A DNA stretch of 37,234 bases from NCBI RefSeq assembly GCF_019396385.1, contig NZ_JAHKRN010000068.1:1-37234 (forward strand), in the 5' to 3' direction. Shown here one piece after another: positions 1 to 7,733 of the stretch; position 1 is the stretch's first letter; the number at the start of each line of letters is the position of its first letter. Made by a program: the position numbers and the translations under genes. Source of the stretch: Nonomuraea harbinensis (GTDB lineage: Bacteria; Actinomycetota; Actinomycetes; Streptosporangiales; Streptosporangiaceae). The notes beneath the pieces are model-generated. The model ran no database searches. It had not been told where the DNA came from and saw only the letters and a program-made list of their open reading frames with translations.

Positions 1-106
1 CGTACGGCTTGCGTTCACTCACCCGGCTATCTCAACACGTCCACGCTCACCAGCCGGGCATAACGCTACAGATTCACTCGATCACACTACGACATCACGG
101 GCATAG

Positions 107-343
107 GCTCACGGATCGTCCTCTGAGGACCGTCCCGCGCACGCCCCCGCCAGCCAGGACGGCCAGGACGCCCGGCAGGACGGGCCGACGCCCGACCCGG
201 CACTCGTCGACTACGCCCGCCGCGTCGCCGACGAACACCACACCGCCCACGGCAAGCCCATCACCCGCGACCAGCTCCGCGCCCGCCTGGGCGTGTCCAA
301 CCAGCTCGCCTCAGACCTGCTGCGCACCCTGCGTACCGCATGA
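107..343 (+). pseudogene. 3' fragment of an AICE helix-turn-helix protein gene
   Basis: This frame is open from just after a stop at 104-106 to a TGA at 341-343 but has no start codon, so only the tail of a gene is present. The last 50 or so residues read like a small DNA-binding helix-turn-helix (ALVDYARRVADEH, then ITRDQLRARLGVSNQLASDL). From memory this resembles the C-terminus of SpdB/DUF2637-type proteins that precede repSA in pSAM2-like elements. A separate frame ends at a TAA at 61-63 and may be the tail of an upstream gene cut by the window edge. The in-frame stop at 104 means either a truncation or frameshift, or that the first 100 bases have another origin. Family assignment is tentative. 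Confidence 0.4.
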
Positions 344-357
344 ACAGGAGATCACCG

Positions 358-678
358 ATGACCGACGACCGCCTCGCCCTCGTACATGGCCTCATCCACC
401 TGGCCGCCTTCCTCCAAGCCAACCCCGACGTACCCACCCCACGCAGGGCCGTCATCCACTACTTCGCCGAGCACGCCGACGACGACCAGATGCGCGCCCA
501 GATTGACACCATCGTCGGCCTTCTCGGCAGCACGGCCGACCCGGACGGCGGCCACTACACGACCTCGGTGCGCTTCGGCCCTGTGGAGTACCGGGCCGTG
601 GCCATCCTGTCCGACGCCCGCGCCCGCCACGCCGCCCACGACAGCTACCGCGACTGCATCACACCCGACACCAACTGA
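358..678 (+). CDS. Small hypothetical AICE protein
   Basis: This is a 106-residue acidic protein starting MTDDRLALVHGL. The ATG at 358 is preferred over the in-frame ATG at 340 because GGAG (347-350) sits 7 nt before it. The protein has no signal peptide or membrane segment and is predicted to be mostly helical. It lies between the broken helix-turn-helix gene and a 53-residue gene that starts 12 nt after its stop, in the usual place for small uncharacterised genes ahead of repSA in actinomycete integrative elements. Its function is unknown; a role in replication or transfer control is inferred from position only. Confidence 0.7.
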   Translation: MTDDRLALVHGLIHLAAFLQANPDVPTPRRAVIHYFAEHADDDQMRAQIDTIVGLLGSTADPDGGHYTTSVRFGPVEYRAVAILSDARARHAAHDSYRDCITPDTN

Positions 679-690
679 AGGAGAACCACC

Positions 691-852
691 ATGCGTATCC
701 GCCTCGAAGGAAACCGCGCCGAGATCGCTCTCGGCATGCTCCACCTGCGCGACGCCTTCGACGTCACCTCGATGTCGCGGGCCTACCCCGACCGCGCCCG
801 GCCCCGCAGCTACCGCATGTACGTGACGATCACCCCGCGCAAGAGCCGGTGA
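691..852 (+). CDS. Small conserved AICE protein (53 aa)
   Basis: The 53-residue frame starts MRIRLEG with GAAGGAG at 678-684 as ribosome binding site. Its pattern (MRIRLEG, then a helix, then SRAYPDRAR and a final MYVTI strand) matches my memory of a small protein repeatedly found just upstream of the replication initiator in pSAM2-like elements. No biochemical function is known to me. It follows the 106-residue gene by 12 nt and precedes the zinc-ribbon gene by 5 nt, so it is part of the same operon. Confidence 0.7.
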   Translation: MRIRLEGNRAEIALGMLHLRDAFDVTSMSRAYPDRARPRSYRMYVTITPRKSR

Positions 853-857
853 CCGCC

Positions 858-1007
858 ATGACCGAACAGCCCTGGGCCGACTGGCCCGAGATCCTCGACG
901 CCATCCCGATCGCCCGCTACCGCTGCTGCACCTGCGGCGGCACCGGGCTCACCGACGACACCTGCGCCGACTGCCACGGCACTGGCTTCGACAACCACGG
1001 CGCCTGA
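858..1007 (+). CDS. Small zinc-ribbon-like AICE protein (49 aa)
   Basis: This 49-residue frame (MTEQPWADWPE, ending FDNHGA) carries two CxxCxGxG-type knuckles, CTCGGTG and CADCHGTG, the pattern of DnaJ-type zinc fingers. It probably binds one zinc ion. It starts 5 nt after the previous stop and ends about 100 nt before the rep start. Similar tiny CxxC proteins are common in actinomycete integrative elements, but their role is unknown. It could aid DNA or RNA binding by the replication proteins. Confidence 0.65.
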   Translation: MTEQPWADWPEILDAIPIARYRCCTCGGTGLTDDTCADCHGTGFDNHGA

Positions 1008-1104
1008 ATCGCTGTAGCGCCCCCCGCCTGGCCACACATCCGCCAAGACGTCCGCCAGGCCGGGGGCCATCCCACACCAGATGACTGGATAGGACGGTCC
1101 CATC

Positions 1105-2469
1105 TTGCCCTGCCTTGCCCACTCCCACGCCGTCGCCGGAATGATCGACCGGCTCAACCACCCCGACTACGACCGCTGGGCCTCCCAGATCCGCCGTACC
1201 GGCGGCTGCCGCCAACCCATCCACCTGCGCGGCAAGGTCGACCACTACGACCAGGCCACCGGCGAACTCCTGCACCGCTACACCACCCGCACCGAACCCG
1301 ACGGCATCCTGCGCGTCCCGTGCAAGACCCGCCGCGCCTCCCGCTGCCCGGCCTGCGCCGAGATCTACCGCGCCGACACCTACCAACTCATCCGCGCGGG
1401 CCTGGTCGGCGGCAAGAGCGTGCCGGAGACGGTCAGCGCGCATCCGTGCCTGTTCGTCACCCTGACCGCCCCGTCCTTCGGAGCCGTGCATGTCCGGCGG
1501 GAGAAGAACGGCAAGGTCCTGCCCTGCCACGCCCGCCGGAACGCCGCCACCTGCCCGCACGGCCGCATCATGTCCTGCACCGTCCGGCACGCTGCCGACG
1601 ATCCGCGGCTCGGGGAGCCGCTGTGCCCAGACTGCTACGACTACGACGGGTCGGTGTTGTTCAACGCGATCAGCCCGGAGCTGTGGCGGCGTTTCACCGA
1701 GGCCCTGCGCCGCCGCTTCGCCAAGCTCTCCGGCCTGACGCTGAAGGCCCTGCGTGAGCAGGCGGTCATCTCGTTCGCCAAGGTCGCCGAGTACCAGCGG
1801 CGCGGCGTCGTCCACTTTCACGCCGTGATCCGCCTCGACGGTCCAGACGGCCCCACCTCGCCGCCCCCTGCCTGGGCCACGGCTGAGGCCCTGGCCGACG
1901 CCGTCCAGCACGCGGCGGCAGCCGTGACCGCAGAGGTCAAGCCACTCGGCCGTGTCTTCCGCTGGGGGAGCCAACTCGACGTCCGCCGCATAACCCTGGA
2001 CGGCGAACTCACCGAGCAGGCTGTCGCCGCCTACATCGCCAAGTACGCGACCAAGGCCGCTGAATGCGTCGGCACTCTGGACCGGCGCATCCAGCTCCTC
2101 GACGACCTCGACGCGCTCCCGATCCGGCCGCACGCCCGCCGGCTGATCGCCGCATGCCTGCGCCTGGGCACCCTGGAAGACCTGGCCGACCTCCGGCTGA
2201 TCCAGTGGGCGCACATGCTCGGCTTTCGCGGCCACTTCTCCACCAAGTCTCGCCGCTACTCCACCACCCTGGGCGCCCTCCGCGCCGCCCGTGAAGAACA
2301 CATGCGCGCCGAGAACGTCACCACCGGCCGCCTGCCGCTCTTCGAGGAAGACACCGTCCTCGTCATCGCCCACTGGGAGTACGCCGGACAGGGCCTCTCC
2401 CTCGGAGACCAACTCCTCGCCGCCGCACTCACCGGCACACGGCTTCCCGCCACTGGTGGTGATGCCTGA
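1105..2469 (+). CDS. repSA: RepSA-type rolling-circle replication initiator
   Basis: This 454-residue protein matches the replication initiator of pSAM2-family AICEs, which nicks the element's double-strand origin and starts rolling-circle replication after excision. Visible landmarks are the N-terminal IDRLNHPDYDRW segment, cysteine clusters (RCPACAEIY near residue 90, CPHG and CPDCYDYD in the middle), the HUH-like VVHFHAVIRL motif near residue 235 and the catalytic-tyrosine region AAYIAKYATKAAE near residues 308-318. The start used is TTG with AGGA about 10 nt upstream. ATG at 1141 (MIDRLNHP) is the alternative, but it lacks a spaced ribosome binding site. The stop overlaps the xis start by one base, so the two are translationally coupled. 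Confidence 0.88.
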   Translation: MPCLAHSHAVAGMIDRLNHPDYDRWASQIRRTGGCRQPIHLRGKVDHYDQATGELLHRYTTRTEPDGILRVPCKTRRASRCPACAEIYRADTYQLIRAGLVGGKSVPETVSAHPCLFVTLTAPSFGAVHVRREKNGKVLPCHARRNAATCPHGRIMSCTVRHAADDPRLGEPLCPDCYDYDGSVLFNAISPELWRRFTEALRRRFAKLSGLTLKALREQAVISFAKVAEYQRRGVVHFHAVIRLDGPDGPTSPPPAWATAEALADAVQHAAAAVTAEVKPLGRVFRWGSQLDVRRITLDGELTEQAVAAYIAKYATKAAECVGTLDRRIQLLDDLDALPIRPHARRLIAACLRLGTLEDLADLRLIQWAHMLGFRGHFSTKSRRYSTTLGALRAAREEHMRAENVTTGRLPLFEEDTVLVIAHWEYAGQGLSLGDQLLAAALTGTRLPATGGDA

Positions 2470-2660
2470 TGAGCAGGCGTGACGAGCTGCTGACGGTTCC
2501 GCAGGTCCTCTCCGAACTCGGTGGGCTCTCTCGTCGAACCTTCTACCGCTGGCGCGAACTCGGCCGTGCGCCGGTCTGCGTTCAACTGCCCAACCTCGAA
2601 CTCCGCGTCTGGCGGAGCGACCTCATGGCCTGGCTCGACTCGCGACGGGAGGCAGTGTGA
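2469..2660 (+). CDS. xis: Excisionase (Xis), MerR-like helix-turn-helix
   Basis: This 63-residue basic protein contains the winged helix typical of excisionases: a LTVPQVLSELGG recognition helix, RRTFYRWRELGR, a wing (LELRVWRSD) and LMAWLDSR. Such proteins bend attachment-site DNA and push the partner integrase towards excision. It is wedged between rep (one-base overlap, TGATG) and int (four-base overlap, GTGA), the standard rep-xis-int order of pSAM2-like elements. No separate promoter is visible, so it is expected to be co-expressed with rep and int. Confidence 0.85.
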   Translation: MSRRDELLTVPQVLSELGGLSRRTFYRWRELGRAPVCVQLPNLELRVWRSDLMAWLDSRREAV

Positions 2661-4021
2661 ACACCACCTACGACGTGCGTTTCAGCCAGATCCAGCAAAG
2701 ATCCAATGGTGGCGCGTCGAGCTTCGTCGCGCGCTGGCGGGTGGCGGGCAAGGAGAGGTCGAAGAGCTTCCGTACCAAGGGCCTGGCCAACGCCTTCATG
2801 TCCGACCTTCGGCAAGCGGCCAAGCTGGGGGAAGAGTTCGATATCGACACCGGCCTTCCGGTGTCGATGGCAGCGCCACCGAGCTCCGGCCCGTCGTTCC
2901 TGGAGTTCGCGCAGGCGTACGCGCTCCGGCGCTGGAACACCTCGGCGGCTCGAACTCGGGAGACGGACGCGTACGCGCTCCTGAGCCTCATCCCCGCCCT
3001 GGTGGCGGACGCGCCGCGCCGTCCCTCTGCGGAGGAACTGCGGGAGGTGCTCAGGATTCATGCGTTGCTTCCGGAGAAGCGGCGGGCCGCCCTGACCACG
3101 ACACAGACGGCGACTCTGCATTGGCTGGAACGGGCATCGCTTCCGCTGTCGACCCTCGGGGAGGCAGACGTTCTCCGTACGGCCCTCGACGCCATCTCAG
3201 TCACCTTCGCCGGCACCCCAGCGGGTGCGAACACGGTGCGTCGTAAGCGTGCCGTCCTTCATCACCTGCTGGAGCATGCGGTCGAGCAAAAGGCGTTCAA
3301 CGGCAACCCGCTGGATGCGATCAAATGGACGGCACCCAAAGCCGTGACGGTCGTCGACCCCCGCACCGTGGTCAACCCGGCCCAAGCGCGTCAGCTCCTC
3401 GACGCCGTGCCCAAGGTGGGGCGCAAGCGAGGTCCGCGGCTCAAAGCGCTGTTCGCCTGCATCTACTACGCCGCCCTCCGGCCGGAGGAAGCAGCCGATC
3501 TGCGGCTGAAGAACTGCACCCTGCCTGCGTCGGGATGGGGCCTGATCGTCCTGGAGCGGGCCCGGCCCCAGGGGACGAAGCGCTGGACCAACTCCGGCGA
3601 GACCCACGAGTCGCGCAGCTTGAAGCACCGCGCAGACAAGGAGACGCGAGAGATCCCGATCCCGCCCGTCCTGGTCGCCATGCTCCGCGAGCACATCGCC
3701 GAGTACGGCACGGCCAAGGACGGCAGGATCTTCCGGACCGGCACCGATGGGAGCTACTCCAGCTCGGCGTACTCCTACGTCTGGCAAGAGGCCCGGAAGC
3801 TCGCCCTCACCCCGGCACAGGCGGCCTCGTCGCTGGCCGCACGGCCATACGACCTTCGTCACGCTGCCGTGTCGCTCTGGCTGAACGCTGGAGTCCCGGC
3901 ACCAGAGATCGCCAAGCGCGCCGGTCACGGCGTTGACGTCCTGTTGCGGGTCTACGCCAAGTGCATGGACGGTCAGCAAGAACAGATCAATAGCAAGATC
4001 AACGACGCCTTGGACCCATAG
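2657..4021 (+). CDS. int: Tyrosine-family site-specific integrase of the AICE
   Basis: This 454-residue tyrosine recombinase starts at a GTG overlapping the xis stop. It has an N-terminal AP2-like arm-binding region (VRFSQIQQ, RWRVAGKERSKSF), a core-binding helical domain (about residues 75-230) and a C-terminal catalytic domain. The catalytic set is visible: Arg in ALRPEEAADLR (about 274), the second Arg box in YDLRHAAVSLW (about 401), GH in KRAGHGVDVLL and the nucleophile Tyr in RVYAKCMDG (about 433). It should integrate the element at a chromosomal att site, often a tRNA gene in this family. I could not find a tRNA 3' fragment next to it. A strong terminator follows the stop. Confidence 0.92.
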   Translation: MNTTYDVRFSQIQQRSNGGASSFVARWRVAGKERSKSFRTKGLANAFMSDLRQAAKLGEEFDIDTGLPVSMAAPPSSGPSFLEFAQAYALRRWNTSAARTRETDAYALLSLIPALVADAPRRPSAEELREVLRIHALLPEKRRAALTTTQTATLHWLERASLPLSTLGEADVLRTALDAISVTFAGTPAGANTVRRKRAVLHHLLEHAVEQKAFNGNPLDAIKWTAPKAVTVVDPRTVVNPAQARQLLDAVPKVGRKRGPRLKALFACIYYAALRPEEAADLRLKNCTLPASGWGLIVLERARPQGTKRWTNSGETHESRSLKHRADKETREIPIPPVLVAMLREHIAEYGTAKDGRIFRTGTDGSYSSSAYSYVWQEARKLALTPAQAASSLAARPYDLRHAAVSLWLNAGVPAPEIAKRAGHGVDVLLRVYAKCMDGQQEQINSKINDALDP

Positions 4022-4041
4022 CCCGCCTTCACTCCGACTTC

Positions 4042-4071
4042 GGCCCCGGCACGACCGGGGCCTTCTGCTTT
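4042..4071 (+). terminator. Rho-independent terminator of the rep-xis-int operon
   Basis: An 8-bp perfect GC stem (GGCCCCGG at 4042-4049, CCGGGGCC at 4055-4062) with a 5-nt loop is followed by TTCTGCTTT. It begins 20 nt after the integrase stop. Confidence 0.8.
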
Positions 4072-4157
4072 ATGCGCGGCGTCCGCCGAGTCGGTCCCAC
4101 CAGGCGACGCCACGGTACGTCAACCTTTAATGCACGGGTAGTGATCAGGGAGACCCT

Positions 4158-4823
4158 ATGCGCGATGAGCACGACCGCCCTGGCCCTTCGACCGAGAACC
4201 TTCCTCCACTGCGCCGACCTCCGTACGGCTTGCCACTTCGAAGGCGAGCCCGGCCCGTTGACGCCAACGCCGATCTCCGCTGGAGGAGGTACGCGACTCC
4301 GACGCCGCCGACGAGGTCAACATTGCACCGCTCGGATCGTCGGGCAAGGCTCGCGCTGGCCGCCGGGTTCCTGGCCTGCGTCGTTCTCGGCGTCTGGTCG
4401 AGCGTCCCAGGCACCGGCGGGGCCTCCGAGGGGTCGAGAGGTGCCACGGGGGCAACACACCACCTGAATACGGCAGAGAAGCCGGGCGTATCGCTTCCTC
4501 CGTCGCCGGAGCCCACGAAAAGCGTGCGGGCCCCTACCGTGCCAAGCCCGAAACCTACGCCTGCGAAAAGCATGAAGCGTGAACGGGCAGAAGCATCGGG
4601 CGTAAGCCGTCACCGGAGACAGCGCATAGTTCGGGTCGAACCGCGTAGGAAGCCCTCCGCATCCGCGGGCCGGGGTAGAGCGACCGAGAGCAGGGGCGCG
4701 CATCGCGGTACCGGAAACCCGCTGGTTCCACTGATCGCCGCGAGGTGCGACGAGATGTTCCCGCCTTCCCGCCCAGCGTCCCGACTTCGCAACCGGGTAT
4801 GCCACCAGGTCTACGGCCGATAG
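4158..4823 (+). CDS. Membrane-anchored hypothetical protein
   Basis: This 221-residue protein has AGGGAGA at 4147-4153 as ribosome binding site. A long basic N-terminus (residues 1-65) leads to one membrane helix (about 66-82, LALAAGFLACVVLGVWSSV). A Pro/Ser/Thr/Lys-rich extracytoplasmic linker follows, then a short C-terminal module with two cysteines (AARCDEMF and NRVCHQVYGR). This plan of inside-basic helix, low-complexity stalk and terminal Cys pair resembles the gene at 7210-7671. The function is unknown. It is convergent with the immunity gene (9 nt between stops) and has its own upstream region after the integrase terminator, so it may be cargo of the element or the first chromosomal gene. 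Confidence 0.65.
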   Translation: MRDEHDRPGPSTENLPPLRRPPYGLPLRRRARPVDANADLRWRRYATPTPPTRSTLHRSDRRARLALAAGFLACVVLGVWSSVPGTGGASEGSRGATGATHHLNTAEKPGVSLPPSPEPTKSVRAPTVPSPKPTPAKSMKRERAEASGVSRHRRQRIVRVEPRRKPSASAGRGRATESRGAHRGTGNPLVPLIAARCDEMFPPSRPASRLRNRVCHQVYGR

Positions 4824-4832
4824 TCGGCGCCA

Positions 4833-5246
4833 TCACTCGTCGAAGCCGGCGATCCAGCCCTCGATGTACTTCGCCGCTTCCTCGGCGAGAACCACGGCCT
4901 CCCTGGGGGCCGGGCCGAGGGAGTCGACGAGCTTCTCAGGGTCTACAGGCTGGCCGGGGCTCACGAGATAGCAGGACAGACCCGTACTCATCTGCCGGGC
5001 CATCGAGGAGACGAACGCGTTCCGGCGGAACCTGTTGCACAGCAAGAGCAGGCCCTGGCGCTCAAGTTCCTGCCTCAACTCCGTCAGCGTGTCCTCGAAG
5101 TCCACCGGTGATCGGAACACCAGCGGCGAAGCATTCTGCCGGTCGAAGCGGAGTTCGCAAATATCATCGTCTTCGATGTCCCGTAGCGTTACGAAGCATG
5201 GCAGGCGTGATTCATCTGCGAGATTTACTGCTTCAAGCCGGTACAT
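4833..5246 (-). CDS. Probable immunity protein for the ART toxin
   Basis: This 137-residue cytoplasmic protein starts at ATG 5246, with GAGGTGA correctly spaced upstream; the longer frame to 5315 lies inside the toxin gene and is rejected. It begins 2 nt after the toxin stop, the tight coupling expected of a toxin/immunity pair. It is acidic (many D/E, C-terminus AGFDE), fitting a protein that masks a basic catalytic site. A central stretch (LLLLCNRFRRNAFVSSMARQ) resembles a motif I recall from small actinobacterial proteins next to polymorphic toxins. The immunity role is inferred from position, size and charge. Confidence 0.65.
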   Translation of the reverse strand: MYRLEAVNLADESRLPCFVTLRDIEDDDICELRFDRQNASPLVFRSPVDFEDTLTELRQELERQGLLLLCNRFRRNAFVSSMARQMSTGLSCYLVSPGQPVDPEKLVDSLGPAPREAVVLAEEAAKYIEGWIAGFDE

Positions 5247-5248
5247 GC

Positions 5249-6394
5249 TCACCTCGGTACATAGTTCGGGTTGGGTATCCACGTGTCCGGCTGGTCGAAT
5301 CGGCCTAACCGCCAAGCGCCCCTGATCTGGCCTGGTTCGATCCGCTTGAACACAACTTCCTGCTCAGGCAGCAGGTACTTGACGCCGTCCCTGTATTTCA
5401 CGGGCTCGCCGTTGCCCCAGTTGTCTATCTCGTAGATGAAGCCCTTATGTTTGATCGCGAACCCTCGTGCCACGTTCTTACTTTCGGAAGCCGCGATCAA
5501 GCCGTTCCCGCCGGTCATGTGTTCTTCGAGGCCCATCTCAGGGTTGCGGGCGGTCATGCCGTTCTCGAATATCCTCTCGGTTCGTCGGCCGTCGCCCCGG
5601 AACAGTGGGGGAGTTCCTTGGTCTACGGGTCCAGAAGCCCCGCTGTCGAGCGATGATGTCTTCCCTGAAGGGCGTGCCCTCGTGCTCTCCGCAGCCTTCC
5701 CCAAGGCTCCGGCAATGCGCTTGCCACCAGAGGCTACGCTGCTCGACCCGCCTGATCCGAGAGCCGCGAGGATGTCCGGGATGAGGCGTCCGAAGGCTCG
5801 TTCGGGGTTGGTTATCCAGGTGTCCCAGTCCGCCGCTGCCTTGGCGAACCCGAGCGGATCCTGAACGCCCGCGATCACTGCTTGGGCGACGTCGCCGGCG
5901 TCGCGTTCCCACCCCCAGTAGTCGAAGATGACGCGGTTGGGGGTCATGGTGAGCGCGGTCTGGCCTACTCCGGTTGCGCCCTCGACGGCGCCTTTGGCAA
6001 GTTCGATCATCGGGTCGCCGGAGTTGAGATTGGGATCGAAGGTGGCTTGGATCTGCTGGCCCACGCGGTCCCAGAAGCCCCCGGTCACCGGGAGCACCGC
6101 GCCGGGGGCGAGCAACCCCTCGTCCACCATGACGGGCTTGCCGCCGCTGAACAATTCCGGCTTGTCGAGCTCCATCCGCTCCAGGAGCAGTAATCGCCGG
6201 TTGATCTCCGGGCCTTGCTGTCCGGCCCACCCGGCTACCTGGCGGATCTTGTTGGCCGAGACCGGCGACAACCAGGCCCCGCGCAGCAGCTCCCATAACT
6301 CGTCGCCGATGGAGCCCAGAGAGGTCTCAGCCGTGTACATGGCCGCCTTCAACGCCCGGACGCCCTCCGGGACCATGCCTTCGAGCTCGCCCAT
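5249..6394 (-). CDS. T7SS-type polymorphic toxin with LT/cholera-like ADP-ribosyltransferase domain
   Basis: This 381-residue protein has three parts. Residues 1-110 are a helical WXG100-like leader. Residues 130-215 (GWERDAGDVAQAVIAGVQDP, then a Gly/Ser-rich hinge) are typical of actinobacterial secreted-toxin pre-domains. Residues 260-362 resemble the A subunit of heat-labile enterotoxin and cholera toxin: LFRGDGR (Arg266) matches the NAD-binding LYRADSR start, LLPEQEVVF (Glu344, Glu346) matches the YEQEV ExE catalytic pair, and QIRGAWRL matches the following QIYGWYRV. In the STS position the sequence is AAS (301-303). The toxin would transfer ADP-ribose to a target in a competing cell; the target is unknown. 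It follows the WXG100 gene by 3 nt and is followed by the immunity gene. Confidence 0.75.
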   Translation of the reverse strand: MGELEGMVPEGVRALKAAMYTAETSLGSIGDELWELLRGAWLSPVSANKIRQVAGWAGQQGPEINRRLLLLERMELDKPELFSGGKPVMVDEGLLAPGAVLPVTGGFWDRVGQQIQATFDPNLNSGDPMIELAKGAVEGATGVGQTALTMTPNRVIFDYWGWERDAGDVAQAVIAGVQDPLGFAKAAADWDTWITNPERAFGRLIPDILAALGSGGSSSVASGGKRIAGALGKAAESTRARPSGKTSSLDSGASGPVDQGTPPLFRGDGRRTERIFENGMTARNPEMGLEEHMTGGNGLIAASESKNVARGFAIKHKGFIYEIDNWGNGEPVKYRDGVKYLLPEQEVVFKRIEPGQIRGAWRLGRFDQPDTWIPNPNYVPR

Positions 6395-6397
6395 GGC

Positions 6398-6637
6398 TCA
6401 GCCGGGGCTGTCGGCGGGGGTACGAGCGAGCAGGGCCCGGAGTTCGTCAACCGCTTCGATGCACGCGTTGAGCAGGACCTGGCGCTGTCCGGTGAGCTCC
6501 TGGCCGAAGCGCTGCGCGGCCGGGCCGGTCCAGATGTTCTGCGCCATCAGCGTCACCGCTCGGTCGAGGCTGGTCCGGGCCTCGTCGGTCAGTTGCTCTG
6601 CTCGGCGTAACGCCTGTTCCACTTGCTCCCGGGTCAT
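6398..6637 (-). CDS. WXG100-like (ESX/T7SS) partner protein
   Basis: This 79-residue helical hairpin protein starts at ATG 6637 with AGGGAG seven bases upstream; a longer frame to 6706 has no such site. It shows the WXG signature as NIWTGPAAQRF between two amphipathic helices (TREQVEQALRRAEQL and LNACIEAVDELRALL). WXG100 proteins are small type VII secretion substrates or chaperone-like partners that help export adjacent toxins. It is the first gene of the WXG/toxin/immunity operon, and its stop lies 3 nt before the toxin start, which itself lacks a ribosome binding site and so probably depends on coupling. No T7SS machinery lies in the window. Confidence 0.75.
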   Translation of the reverse strand: MTREQVEQALRRAEQLTDEARTSLDRAVTLMAQNIWTGPAAQRFGQELTGQRQVLLNACIEAVDELRALLARTPADSPG

Positions 6638-6931
6638 GCGCGACTCCCTCGGGCGCGGCGATGGGGCCCTGAGATCGAGGTGTGAGGCCATTGGACTTCG
6701 GTGCATGAGTCAGAGCAACCGAATCGTCGGGATTGGTCTGATATCGCCGGACGGAGTCCCTCGCACGCTCGACGGCGTTCTGGGGGCTCTACCTGGTCGG
6801 CGCGGCCCGTATCTTCCCTGGTCGGTACGGCTGAATAGGCCTCAAGATCATCCCGTATATCTCCCGTGATCAAGGTCCTACGGCTGCATACGGGGGCTCT
6901 CGGCGGCCTACGAAGGATCAAGAAATCAAAA
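6638..6931. other. Non-coding stretch upstream of the toxin operon
   Basis: About 290 bp separate the WXG100 start from the tRNA-Arg terminator. I see no convincing gene in it; the open frames are unlike neighbouring proteins. It should contain the minus-strand promoter of the toxin operon, but no clear -10/-35 pair stands out. Confidence 0.5.
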
Positions 6932-6957
6932 GACCTGCGGCTGAGAAACCGCAGGTC
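6932..6957 (-). terminator. Terminator of tRNA-Arg
   Basis: A perfect 9-bp stem (GACCTGCGG at 6932-6940, CCGCAGGTC at 6949-6957) has an 8-nt loop. Read on the minus strand it is followed by TTTTGATTTC, a typical U-rich tail. It lies 28 nt beyond the 3' end of the tRNA. Confidence 0.8.
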
Positions 6958-6985
6958 AACGGGCGAAAACCCTGGTCGAAGAGAG

Positions 6986-7058
6986 TGCCCCCGGCAGGAT
7001 TCGAACCTGCGGCACCCGCTTTAGGAGAGCGGTGCTCTATCCCCTGAGCTACGGAGGC
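6986..7058 (-). tRNA. tRNA-Arg (anticodon CCT)
   Basis: The 73-nt cloverleaf has a 7-bp acceptor (GCCTCCG with CGGGGGC, one G-T pair), D-arm AGCTCAGGGGATAGAGCA, and anticodon stem CCGCT/AGCGG around the loop CTCCTAA (anticodon CCT at 7023-7025, read in reverse). The T-arm carries GGTTCGAATCC. CCA is not encoded. It reads AGG codons. Its 3' end points at the toxin/AICE side, the orientation in which integrative elements usually sit in a tRNA gene. Confidence 0.95.
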
Positions 7059-7196
7059 GGACAGACCAAGCCTAGCGAAAGTCCGGCCCTCCGTGTGCCA
7101 CCCGGCCCCCGTGACTTGCCGGAGCCCACGTCATGGGTGGTGTGAGCTGCGGTAAAGCCCTGGCAAGTGATCACCTTTCGGGACAGGTGACGCGGA

Positions 7197-7202
7197 TACC
7201 GT
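7197..7202 (+). promoter_or_regulatory. Probable -10 box of a leaderless gene
   Basis: TACCGT fits the TANNNT pattern and lies exactly 7 nt before the GTG start at 7210, with no ribosome binding site in between, so the start codon would be the transcript's first bases. Confidence 0.4.
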
Positions 7203-7209
7203 CCCACCT

Positions 7210-7671
7210 GTGGATGCGAGGCGACGGAGGCAGGCGCGTCGGCGGCCGGTGGTGCTGTTCGCGGCGCTGCTGGCGCCGGCGATCTTCGCTGCGGGGTTGG
7301 CGGCCGGGGAAGCGGGGCGGGACGAGCGGGTGGGTGGTCGGCGGGGTGCGGTGGCGGGGGAGAGGCCGGTCGTGTTCGGGCCGGTGGTCGCGCCTGCGCC
7401 GGCTCATCCGGTACGGGCGTTCGCGGCGCCGGTGCCTGCTCAGGTGGCACCTGCTCCGGTCGTTGAGGAGGCGCCGGTGGTGAGGGCTGTGGTGGCGCCC
7501 AAGGTTCGGTCGCGGACTCGGGAGCCGGATGACGTGGTGAGGGAGACATCGCGGGGCAAGCCGTCGCCGACTGCGGAGGCGTGTCCGGAGGAGTGGGAGG
7601 ACACGTGGCTGTGGGAGTTCTGCCGGGAGCATGAGCGGAGGGTGGCGGCCGGGTCGCGGCGCCGTGACTGA
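7210..7671 (+). CDS. Membrane-anchored hypothetical protein with C-terminal Cys pair
   Basis: This 153-residue protein starts MDARRRRQARRR, a basic cytoplasmic tip, followed by one hydrophobic helix (about residues 13-32, PVVLFAALLAPAIFAAGLAA). A Pro/Ala/Val-rich linker then leads to a compact C-terminus, ACPEEWEDTWLWEFCREHERR, with two cysteines ten residues apart that could form a disulfide outside the cell. It has the same plan as the gene at 4158-4823. The start is a GTG with no ribosome binding site but a TANNNT box 7 nt upstream, suggesting a leaderless message. The function is unknown; a small cell-envelope protein is likely. Confidence 0.65.
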   Translation: MDARRRRQARRRPVVLFAALLAPAIFAAGLAAGEAGRDERVGGRRGAVAGERPVVFGPVVAPAPAHPVRAFAAPVPAQVAPAPVVEEAPVVRAVVAPKVRSRTREPDDVVRETSRGKPSPTAEACPEEWEDTWLWEFCREHERRVAAGSRRRD

Positions 7672-7733
7672 CTCCCGGTGTGGGGGTGGCTGGGGCTCGG
7701 AGCCGCGTCCTGAGCCCCAGCAGCCTCCCTGCC

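Noticed and set aside
949..2412. 487-residue open frame antisense to repSA
   Set aside because: It is an out-of-frame reading of a well-supported gene. Its composition (Gly/Ala/Arg/Val-rich, no domain) is typical of antisense frames in high-GC DNA.
4222..4233. 12-bp match (CGTACGGCTTGC) between position 1 and position 4222, considered as an att duplication flanking the AICE
   Set aside because: It is short and ends inside the coding sequence of the gene at 4158, flanking bases do not match, and the window edge is arbitrary. Chance is sufficient.
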